Shown here: one piece after another, positions 7,923 through 13,905 of the stretch
Position numbering within the stretch: the first letter of the stretch is position 1
Layout of the letters: each line of letters opens with the position of its first letter
Origin: Oscillospiraceae bacterium
Lineage (GTDB): Bacteria; Bacillota; Clostridia; Oscillospirales; UBA929
Reading direction: 5' to 3'
DNA length: 21,883 nt
Assembly: GCA_031271325.1 (NCBI GenBank)
Contig: JAISVY010000029.1
Coordinates: 1 to 21,883, forward strand
Translations under genes and position numbers: made by a program
The notes under the pieces: model-generated
Database searches by the model: none
Seen by the model: the letters and a program-made list of their open reading frames with translations, nothing else
What the model was told of the DNA's origin: nothing

Positions 7923-9451
7923 AAATATATCAGTATGGCGACAATGTTGACACCGACGTTATCATCCCGGCGCGTTTCCTGAACGAATCAGACCCTGCGG
8001 CGCTGGCCAAGCACTGCATGGAGGACATAGACCCGGCGTTCGCCGGTACCGTCAAACCGGGCGACTTGATTATTGCCGGGGAAAACTTTGGCTGCGGCTC
8101 TTCGCGCGAACACGCGCCGCTTGCGATCAAAGCCAGCGGCATCGGCGCCGTGGTTGCCAAGAGCTTTGCCCGCATATTCTTCCGCAACGCGGTCAACACG
8201 GGGCTTACGATCTTGGAGTGCCCGGCGGCGGTGGACGCAATCGGGGAAAACGCGGATGTAAAGGTTGATACCGTTACAGGCACTGTTGCCGTAGACGGGG
8301 TCGCGTTCAAGGCGCAGCCGATACCGCCGTTTATCCATGAGATCATCCGGGCGGGCGGTCTGCTTGCCTCCCTTGCCGCAGATCAAAAAAAAACAGCGTC
8401 GTATGACATTGTGCTCCTTCCCGGCGACGGTATCGGACCCGAAATCACGCAAGCGGCCAGAACCGTAATGGAACGAGCCGCCGAGCTGTACGGGTTCGGT
8501 CTGCGCTTTACCGAGCAATTGATCGGCGGGCGGGCGCTCGACACCTGCGGGCTGCCGCTGCCGCACGAAACGCTGGAAAGCTGCAAACGCTCAGATGCCG
8601 TTTTTTTGGGCGCGGTCGGCGGGCCGCAGTGGGACAACGCGCCGGTGCGCCCCGAAAAAGGACTGCTCGAACTCCGTGAAGGATTAAACCTTTACAACAA
8701 TCTCCGCCCTGTAAAGCTCTGGAACCGTCTTGCCGGGCGGAGGCGTATTACGGCGGGGGATTGGGAAGACTATCTCATCGTTCGGGAACTCACCGGAGGG
8801 CTGTATTTCGGCGCGAAAGGGCGGAGGCCGGGCGGTTCGGAAGCCTACGACACCTGTGTTTACAGCGCTGAAGAGATCGACCGCATCCTGCGTTTCGCGT
8901 TTGAGGCGGCGAATCAGCGCCGCAAGAAACTAACCAGCGTTGACAAGGCGAATGTACTGGAAACCTCGCGCCTTTGGCGAGAACGCGCCGAACTGATGTC
9001 GGAGGCGTTTCCCGATGTAGAACTTGCGCATATGCTGGTGGACAACGCCGCGATGCAGATCATTCTGAACCCCGCTCAGTTTGACGTGATTGTCACGGAA
9101 AATACCTTTGGCGACATCCTCTCCGACGAAGCCGGAGCCGCCGCCGGTTCGGTCGGGCTGATGCCTTCGGCAAGTCTCGGCGGCAGGGGAACGCCCGGTG
9201 TCTTTGAACCGATTCACGGCAGCGCGCCGGAACTTGCGGGCAAAGACGCGGCGAACCCGCTCGCGTCGATCCTCTCCGCCGCTATGCTGCTGCGCTACGG
9301 TCTTGACGAGCCGAAAGCCGCCGACGCGATAGAGCGGGCTGTCGGGGAAGCGCTGGACGGCGGCGCGCGAACCGCCGACATCGCGGAAGCGGGGGAGAAC
9401 GTAGTCGGAACCAAAGAAATGACCAGACGCGTCTTGGACGCGTTGAGATAA
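7919..9451 (+). CDS. leuD-leuB: Fused LeuD (dehydratase small subunit) - LeuB (3-isopropylmalate dehydrogenase)
   Basis: One 510-residue frame joins two normally separate proteins. Residues 1-about 155 are LeuD, the swivelling subunit partner of LeuC: YGDNVDTDVIIPARFL, GENFGCGSSREHAP, KSFARIFFRNAVNTGL and a normal end at IIRAGGLL. After a short linker (DQKKTAS), residues about 162-510 are a complete LeuB, the NAD-dependent oxidative decarboxylase: YDIVLLPGDGIGPEI, RPEKGLLELREGLNLYNNLR, SVDKANVLETSRLW, DVIVTENTFGDILSDEA and FEPIHGSAPELAGKDAANP. I see no LeuB start codon with a ribosome site at the junction. GGAGG lies 7 nt before the LeuD ATG. A run of nine A (8385-8393) spans the junction; both halves remain intact, which argues for a real fusion over a sequencing error. 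Confidence 0.93.
   Translation: MKIYQYGDNVDTDVIIPARFLNESDPAALAKHCMEDIDPAFAGTVKPGDLIIAGENFGCGSSREHAPLAIKASGIGAVVAKSFARIFFRNAVNTGLTILECPAAVDAIGENADVKVDTVTGTVAVDGVAFKAQPIPPFIHEIIRAGGLLASLAADQKKTASYDIVLLPGDGIGPEITQAARTVMERAAELYGFGLRFTEQLIGGRALDTCGLPLPHETLESCKRSDAVFLGAVGGPQWDNAPVRPEKGLLELREGLNLYNNLRPVKLWNRLAGRRRITAGDWEDYLIVRELTGGLYFGAKGRRPGGSEAYDTCVYSAEEIDRILRFAFEAANQRRKKLTSVDKANVLETSRLWRERAELMSEAFPDVELAHMLVDNAAMQIILNPAQFDVIVTENTFGDILSDEAGAAAGSVGLMPSASLGGRGTPGVFEPIHGSAPELAGKDAANPLASILSAAMLLRYGLDEPKAADAIERAVGEALDGGARTADIAEAGENVVGTKEMTRRVLDALR
8385..8393 (+). other. A9 homopolymer at the LeuD-LeuB junction (possible slippage site)
   Basis: Nine A in a row encode Lys-Lys plus part of the neighbouring codons of the linker. 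In the annotated frame the fusion is read. A -1 ribosomal shift, or a transcript with one extra A, would instead read N-S-V-V then TGA about 12 nt on. That would release a LeuD of about 162 residues, the normal size. Whether slippage occurs is inference. Confidence 0.45.
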
Positions 9452-9481
9452 GGCGAACATGAGGTTTTTTAGAGATTCTCA
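9452..9481 (+). repeat. Left arm of the inverted repeat flanking asnS
   Basis: This 30-nt arm immediately follows the leuDB stop. It matches the reverse complement of 10887-10915 with one extra T and one substitution. It begins with GGCGAAC and contains TGAGGTTTTTTAGAG. Confidence 0.85.
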
Positions 9482-9509
9482 AACGAAAGTAATATAAGGA
9501 GAGACGTGT

Positions 9510-10880
9510 ATGTCTGCCACTACCGCGCCGTCCGTCAAAGAAATTTTCCGCGCTCCGGAGCAATACCAAGAGGTCGCCCTGAACGGGTGGCTGCGCACCG
9601 TGCGCGACATGAAGAACATCGCCTTTCTGGAACTGAACGATGGCAGCATCGTGAAGAACGCGCAGCTTGTTGCCGACGAGTCGCTGCCGAACTTCCGCGA
9701 AGCGGCGTCGCTCGGCGTCGGCGCGGCGGTGCGGATTAAAGGACTCGTCAAGCCGACGCCGGAAGCGCGCCAGCCCTTTGAAATCAAACTGACCGAGCTG
9801 ACGGTGGAAGGGGAGTGCCCGCCCGATTACCCGCTGCAAAAAAAACGGCACAGTTTTGAATACCTGCGTTCCATCGCGCATCTGCGCCCGCGCACCAACA
9901 CGCTGGGCGCGGTTTTCCGCGTGCGGAGCGAAACGGCGTACGCCATCCATACCTTTTTCCACGACCGGGGTTTTGTCTATGCCCACACGCCGGTCATCAC
10001 GGCGAGTGACGGAGAGGGCGCGGGCGAGATGTTCCGCGTCACAACGCTGCCGCCCGGCGAAACCGATTTTTCAAAGGACTTTTTCGGCAAGTATACCGGT
10101 CTGACCGTCACCGGGCAGCTCGAAGCCGAGACATTCGCGCAAACCTTCGGCAAGACCTATACCTTCGGACCGACCTTCCGCGCGGAGCACAGCAATACTC
10201 CCCGCCACGCCGCCGAGTTTTGGATGATTGAGCCGGAGATCGCGTTCGCAGACCTTTTTGACGATATGCGGCTGGCCGAGGACATGATCAAGTTTGTTGT
10301 CGGGACGCTTTTGAAAAACTGCGCCGAGGAACTGGCGTTCTTCAATCAGTTTATCGACGGAACCCTTCTGGAACGCCTGAACGCTCTGGTCAGCGCGCAA
10401 TTTGCCCGCATGACCTACACCGACGCGATCACGCAGCTCGAAAAAGCGCGGGCGCAGTTCACCTTCCCGGTGCAATGGGGGTGCGACATCGCGACCGAGT
10501 TTGAGCGTTACCTGACCGAAACGGTGGTCGGCGGTCCGGTGTTCATATACGACTACCCCAAGGAAATCAAAGCCTTCTATATGCGGCTGAACGACGACGG
10601 GAAAACGGTCGCCGCGACAGACCTGCTTGTCCCGGCGGTCGGCGAGCTGATCGGCGGCAGTCAGCGCGAAGAGCGGTTGGATGTCCTGCTGCGCCGGATA
10701 GGGGAATGCGGGCTGAAACGGGAGGATTACGAATGGTATCTCGACCTGCGTAAATACGGTTCCACCGCCCACGCCGGTTTCGGCATCGGTTTTGAGCGCC
10801 TGATCATGTATGTCACCGGGATGCAGAATATACGCGACGTAATTCCGTTCCCCCGCACCACCGGTTCCGCGGAGTTCTAA
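9510..10880 (+). CDS. asnS: Asparagine-tRNA ligase
   Basis: Class IIb aminoacyl-tRNA synthetase charging tRNA-Asn in the cytoplasm, 456 residues, normal length. An N-terminal OB-fold anticodon-binding domain (about 15-110, NGWLRTVRDMKNIAFLELND) precedes the catalytic domain: HLRPRTNTLGAVFRVRS, GEGAGEMFRVTT, the motif 2 region FGPTFRAEHSNTPRHAAEFW and motif 3 GFGIGFERLIMYVTGMQNIR, ending DVIPFPR. These residues fit AsnRS better than AspRS. AAGGAGA (9496-9502) lies 7 nt before the ATG. The gap to leuDB is 58 nt with no clear promoter or terminator, so it may be the last gene of the leu operon. The gene is bracketed by a long inverted repeat. Confidence 0.96.
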   Translation: MSATTAPSVKEIFRAPEQYQEVALNGWLRTVRDMKNIAFLELNDGSIVKNAQLVADESLPNFREAASLGVGAAVRIKGLVKPTPEARQPFEIKLTELTVEGECPPDYPLQKKRHSFEYLRSIAHLRPRTNTLGAVFRVRSETAYAIHTFFHDRGFVYAHTPVITASDGEGAGEMFRVTTLPPGETDFSKDFFGKYTGLTVTGQLEAETFAQTFGKTYTFGPTFRAEHSNTPRHAAEFWMIEPEIAFADLFDDMRLAEDMIKFVVGTLLKNCAEELAFFNQFIDGTLLERLNALVSAQFARMTYTDAITQLEKARAQFTFPVQWGCDIATEFERYLTETVVGGPVFIYDYPKEIKAFYMRLNDDGKTVAATDLLVPAVGELIGGSQREERLDVLLRRIGECGLKREDYEWYLDLRKYGSTAHAGFGIGFERLIMYVTGMQNIRDVIPFPRTTGSAEF

Positions 10881-10886
10881 CGGGGG

Positions 10887-10915
10887 TGAGAAGCTCTAAA
10901 AACCTCATGTTCGCC
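10887..10915 (-). repeat. Right arm of the inverted repeat flanking asnS
   Basis: This 29-nt arm is the reverse complement of 9452-9481 apart from one missing base and one substitution. It starts 7 nt after the asnS stop and runs straight into hairpin repeat copy B. Confidence 0.85.
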
Positions 10916-10980
10916 GTTAGGCGAACGAGCGGAGCGCTTGCGAACAGGCGTCGTAGACGTGAGCGCTTTAGCGCGGTATC
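10909..10980. repeat. Interspersed hairpin repeat, copy B
   Basis: GTTCGCC/GGCGAAC stem with a 4-nt loop, then GAGCGgaGCGCTTGCGAAC and a final GCGGTATC. The order and orientation match copy A at 3439-3497, with about 14 extra nt before the last block. It lies between the convergent asnS and spo0A genes. Confidence 0.75.
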
Positions 10981-11003
10981 ACATTTCCGTTGCCTTATGG
11001 GTG

Positions 11004-11092
11004 ATTAACAGTTTACAGTATATGGATAACAGTCAAACGGGTAAGCCACATTCTAACTGTTATTTGTTATCTGTTCGTTGTTAACTGTTAAG
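11004..11092. repeat. Imperfect inverted repeat built from TAACAGT-like units
   Basis: The left arm (11004-11033) contains TTAACAGTTTACAG and GGATAACAGT. The right arm (11055-11092) contains AACTGTTATTTGTTATCTG and GTTAACTGTTAA, which are the reverse-complement units. The stretch could fold into a long imperfect hairpin between the convergent asnS and spo0A genes, perhaps limiting readthrough. There is no coding potential and no clear U-run. Confidence 0.5.
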
Positions 11093-11130
11093 GTGCGGGA
11101 GGTTCTAGAGCGACACGATTCTCTTTCCCG

Positions 11131-11910
11131 TTACCGCTGCTCCGTCTTCAGCTCCAACTGCAGCCTGTCGGCGATCATCGCGATGAATTCTGAATTGGTG
11201 GGTTTGCCTTTGGCGTTGCTGACGGTGTAGCCGAAGATGCTTTGCAGGGTTTCCAAGTCACCCCTGTCCCACGCCACTTCGATCGCGTGGCGGATGGCGC
11301 GTTCCACGCGGGAGGGCGTCGTACCGAACGCTTCGGCCACGCGCGGGTACAGAATCTTGGTCACGGCGCCGATCGCTTCGCGGTTCTGCACCGAGTACGC
11401 GATTGCCTCGCGCACATATTGATAGCCTTTAATATGCGCCGGTACGCCGATCTCGTGAATGATATGCGTGATGCGGTTTTCCAAGCTGATCGCCGCCGTG
11501 GTGACAATCGGCGGAATCGGGCGCTCAAAGCTGTCGCCGCTGAAGGTATGTATCCGGTCGATCAGCGAATTCATATCACAGGGTTTTACAATGAAGAACT
11601 GCGCGCCCTGGCGGAAGGCTTCCTGCGTGATGGCATCGGTCGCGAGACTGGACATCACCAAGACGCGCGGGCGGGACATGGGATGCTGCCTGTTGATCTG
11701 CTTCAGCACGTCGATACCGTCCATATACGGAAGCATGATCTCCAGCAGCAAAACGTCGGGTTTCAGCATCTCCACCATCTTGCAGGCTTCCTGCCCGTCC
11801 TGTGCAATTCCGATAACCTCAAGGGTTTTATCCATCTCGATGCTTTCGGCGAGAAGCGCTGTAAAGTCTGAGTTGCAGTCTGCCACGAGGACCCGTGTTC
11901 TCTTTTCCAT
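11131..11910 (-). CDS. spo0A: Stage 0 sporulation protein A (response regulator) with an altered phospho-acceptor site
   Basis: Master transcription factor of sporulation onset, 259 residues. The C-terminal DNA-binding domain is strongly conserved: HEIGVPAHIKGYQYVREA, TTPSRVERAIRHAIEVAW and KGKPTNSEFIAMIADRLQLE. The N-terminal receiver is altered. The acidic pair reads D11-C12 (ADCN) where B. subtilis has Asp-Asp. The acceptor position in PDVLLLEIMLPYMDG is Glu57, encoded by GAG at 11742-11740, where B. subtilis has Asp56. The lysine in FIVKPCDM is kept. I chose the ATG at 11910, with GAAGGG 8 nt upstream; the GTG at 11919 has that site directly against it. It stands apart from the usual spoIVB neighbour and follows Hpt and receiver genes on the same strand. 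Confidence 0.96.
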   Translation of the reverse strand: MEKRTRVLVADCNSDFTALLAESIEMDKTLEVIGIAQDGQEACKMVEMLKPDVLLLEIMLPYMDGIDVLKQINRQHPMSRPRVLVMSSLATDAITQEAFRQGAQFFIVKPCDMNSLIDRIHTFSGDSFERPIPPIVTTAAISLENRITHIIHEIGVPAHIKGYQYVREAIAYSVQNREAIGAVTKILYPRVAEAFGTTPSRVERAIRHAIEVAWDRGDLETLQSIFGYTVSNAKGKPTNSEFIAMIADRLQLELKTEQR

Positions 11911-11935
11911 TGTGTTCACCCTTCAATACTAGATT

Positions 11936-11942
11936 CTCGACA
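11936..11942 (-). promoter_or_regulatory. Possible 0A box in the spo0A leader
   Basis: The minus strand reads TGTCGAG inside GTTGTCGAGAA, one mismatch from the TGNCGAA 0A-box core. It lies downstream of the proposed promoter, where bound Spo0A would block transcription. Confidence 0.35.
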
Positions 11943-11978
11943 ACACCCATTTTTTGTTTCCGCGAATATTGCCGATTA

Positions 11979-12007
11979 AGTATGCTAAGAATAACATATT
12001 GTTTCAA
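11979..12007 (-). promoter_or_regulatory. spo0A promoter (sigma-A type)
   Basis: TTGAAA (12007-12002), a 17-nt spacer and CATACT (11984-11979) on the minus strand. Transcription would start about 60 nt before the ATG. The surrounding stretch is clearly AT-rich. I do not see a convincing sigma-H promoter. Confidence 0.5.
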
Positions 12008-12054
12008 ATCGCGCAAGCACTTTTGATCGCAAAACAGTTACTATAATTTTATTA

Positions 12055-12061
12055 TTCGACA
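12055..12061 (-). promoter_or_regulatory. 0A box upstream of spo0A
   Basis: The minus strand carries TGTCGAA, an exact match to the 0A-box core TGNCGAA, in the context AATGTCGAATAA. A second related sequence (TGTTCGAAA) lies just beside it. The site is about 50 nt upstream of the proposed -35, consistent with autoregulation by Spo0A. Confidence 0.5.
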
Positions 12062-12164
12062 TTATTTCGAACAATAAAGTAAATATAGTGTTGAACGATG
12101 TACTTTATTCGTATATCTTGTAGACCGATCGTTATCCGCCGGCAAAAAAGTTTTGGCGCGAAAG

Positions 12165-12191
12165 CCGCAGGAACGGTCAAAAATCCTGCGG
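12165..12191. terminator. GC-rich hairpin in the spo0A upstream region
   Basis: A perfect 8-bp stem CCGCAGGA/TCCTGCGG with an 11-nt loop. It has no immediate T-run on either strand, so it may be a backup terminator for the receiver gene or a processing structure. Confidence 0.35.
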
Positions 12192-12194
12192 GGA

Positions 12195-12234
12195 GAAATA
12201 AAAACGGCTCACGCACAGATTCCGTGCATGAACC
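12195..12234 (-). terminator. Rho-independent terminator of the Hpt-receiver operon
   Basis: On the minus strand an 11-bp stem (GGTTCATGCAC with GTGCGTGAGCC, including G-T pairs) closes a 7-nt loop and is followed by GTTTTTATTT. It lies about 50 nt after the receiver-gene stop and insulates spo0A from upstream transcription. Confidence 0.85.
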
Positions 12235-12285
12235 AGTCTTGCCGGTGAAAAAAGAAGCTCTAAAACCTCAAATCATCAAGATTAT

Positions 12286-13062
12286 TTATGAACCGCTTGC
12301 CAGATACTGCTTCACTTTTTTGAGCAGCTCGCTCTTTCCGATGGGCTTGAGCAGATAGTCGTTGCCCCCGTGAAGCATGGCCGCGAGCACGTGCTCCCGC
12401 GTACCCTTTCCGCTCAGGAAGAGAATCGGCGTCGTCTTGAACCGCGCTAAGGAGCGGATATACTTCGCCAGTTCGTAGCCGTTGATGTCCGGCATTTCGA
12501 TATCGAGGATAAATAGGGAAGGGGTTTGCGTTTCCAGCGCTTTGATTGCGGAGCGGGCGTTCGGCAGCGCGATCACGCGGTATGTTTCCAGCAGCATTTC
12601 CGCGACACCGGTCAGCAGTTCCGGCATGTCGTCAATCACCATCACCACCGGCTTGGCGTTCGGTTTGATCGAGGATGTGTTCCGTTCGGGAACCATCGTA
12701 TCCGTAATGGCCTGCCGCAGTATATCCATCTCCGCGAAAAAGACCCGGAGCAGATCGGTCAGGGTGGATTCGTCTTTCCGGGCGACGGCTTCTTGGATGT
12801 TGCCGAGGATCGCCGGGATGTTTATGACCTTCAGGTCGCTGAGAAGGGATTGCACCTCACGCAATTCCTCAAGAAAGACCCGCCTTGTTTCGTCTTCGTA
12901 TATGACCACCGAGGGCGTATAGCTGCGGAGATATTGCCGGGCGTTTCCGCACAGCTTCGTAAGCGCCACCCAAAACTCCTCGCGTCCGGGAAACGATTGC
13001 ACCGCGCCGACGACGTCGAGCAGATCGCAGTGCATCAGCGCGGTCATATCATACTTCGCCAT
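12286..13062 (-). CDS. Receiver-domain protein without a recognised output domain
   Basis: A 258-residue cytoplasmic protein. The first about 130 residues are mostly helical and match no family I recognise. The C-terminal receiver (about 137-258) has the full catalytic set: acidic pair D144-D145 (VIDDMPE), phospho-acceptor D187 (LFILDIEMPDINGYEL), Ser in FLSGKG and Lys in YLLKPIG. With no DNA-binding or enzymatic domain it could serve as a Spo0F- or CheY-like phosphate carrier. The ATG at 13062 follows the Hpt stop by 2 nt (TGAGGATG) with a GGGGG tract upstream; an ATG at 13080 would overlap the Hpt gene and lacks a ribosome site. Its likely partner is the Hpt protein just upstream. Confidence 0.85.
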   Translation of the reverse strand: MAKYDMTALMHCDLLDVVGAVQSFPGREEFWVALTKLCGNARQYLRSYTPSVVIYEDETRRVFLEELREVQSLLSDLKVINIPAILGNIQEAVARKDESTLTDLLRVFFAEMDILRQAITDTMVPERNTSSIKPNAKPVVMVIDDMPELLTGVAEMLLETYRVIALPNARSAIKALETQTPSLFILDIEMPDINGYELAKYIRSLARFKTTPILFLSGKGTREHVLAAMLHGGNDYLLKPIGKSELLKKVKQYLASGS

Positions 13063-13064
13063 CC

Positions 13065-13646
13065 TCAAGCAACCCCCCATTCGTCAATCAGCGCGCAAGC
13101 CCCGTCCGCGTCAAATTGCCCCAGCAGACCCTGCAGTTTCTCCAGCCGCTCGTCCCAAACAGCGCCGTAGGAAAAGGCGTAAACGCGCTCACATAGCTTT
13201 TGCGCAAGCGGCAGCTCGTAATTCCGCGCCGCCAGAGCGATGGCGCTGAGCTGCGCCGCCAGCGCGTCAGCCTTACCTTCCGGTTTCGCGCGCTGTTGTT
13301 CGGAAAGCGCCGCCGTCAACTCTTCGTATAATACGCTCAGTTCGCCGCAAAACGCGCCGCGCCGGTCAACCGTTCCCTGTCTTGCTTCCGTCTCCAGCGC
13401 CGCGGCTTGTTCGCTCAGTTCCGACGCGCCGATGTTGCTGAGTACGCCTTTGAGCGCATGCGCTTCCGCGGCAAGCGCAGCGGGGTCGGGCGCGTCTTGC
13501 AGGCGGCTGATATGCTCCGGCAGCAAAGCGGCGGTCAGGCGCAGAATGCGCTCATACGCGGCTTCGGAAATCCCCAGATTGCTCATCGCCCGTTTCACGG
13601 AGAGGTTGGAAACCGCGCTCAAACGGGTTAACAAGTCTTCACTCAT
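13065..13646 (-). CDS. Hpt (histidine phosphotransfer) domain protein
   Basis: A 193-residue protein whose N-terminal half is an Hpt four-helix bundle. The phospho-accepting histidine is H63 in EAHALKGVLSNIGAS, the classic HxxKG motif. The C-terminal half (about 115-193) is helical, alanine-rich and unassigned. Hpt proteins shuttle phosphate between receiver domains, and a receiver gene follows 2 nt downstream, so the pair looks like a relay module. I chose the ATG at 13646, with AGGAG shortly upstream; the open frame further upstream crosses the promoter and terminator. No histidine kinase gene is present in the window. Confidence 0.88.
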   Translation of the reverse strand: MSEDLLTRLSAVSNLSVKRAMSNLGISEAAYERILRLTAALLPEHISRLQDAPDPAALAAEAHALKGVLSNIGASELSEQAAALETEARQGTVDRRGAFCGELSVLYEELTAALSEQQRAKPEGKADALAAQLSAIALAARNYELPLAQKLCERVYAFSYGAVWDERLEKLQGLLGQFDADGACALIDEWGVA

Positions 13647-13751
13647 GTGGTGCCTTTTCTCCTTCCGGAACGGGTATTTAGGAGCTGCAACTCTTTCAAC
13701 ATTGAATTTGACGGTCGAAAAAAGTTGTGAAGCGTGGCAACGGCGTTGTTC

Positions 13752-13780
13752 AGTAAACTTTATTTTATCACTTCGTTCAA
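13752..13780 (-). promoter_or_regulatory. Promoter of the Hpt-receiver operon
   Basis: TTGAAC (13780-13775), a 17-nt spacer and TTTACT (13757-13752) on the minus strand. The -35 abuts the terminator of the upstream EAL gene. A GGTCGAA sequence, resembling a 0A box with one mismatch, lies on the plus strand near 13715 in the leader. Confidence 0.5.
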
Positions 13781-13809
13781 AAAAGAGCAGGGCGTATACC
13801 TTGCTCTTT
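13779..13809 (-). terminator. Terminator of the EAL-domain gene
   Basis: The minus strand has the stem AAAGAGCAaGG/CCcTGCTCTTT (one mismatch) with a 6-nt loop, ending in a run of T (13784-13779). It lies about 97 nt after the EAL gene stop. The symmetric A/T flanks could also terminate plus-strand transcription. Confidence 0.8.
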
Positions 13810-13905
13810 CTCAACGAGGCAGCGGCAATCCGCCCGTTGCGCGGTTCATGAATCTCCAAACAAACCGATTGCCGGCGATCCTTATGAAATCAACGGTTTG
13901 TACGG

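Noticed and set aside
9452..10915. Composite transposon carrying asnS, suggested by the flanking inverted repeats
   Set aside because: No transposase and no target duplication are visible, and related motifs occur singly at other gene ends.
10881..11130. tRNA or small RNA gene in the asnS-spo0A spacer
   Set aside because: No cloverleaf, no GGTTCGAATC-type T loop and no promoter; the region is accounted for by repeats.
12098..12358. 86-codon plus-strand open frame upstream of spo0A
   Set aside because: It crosses a terminator and the end of the receiver gene and has no ribosome site.
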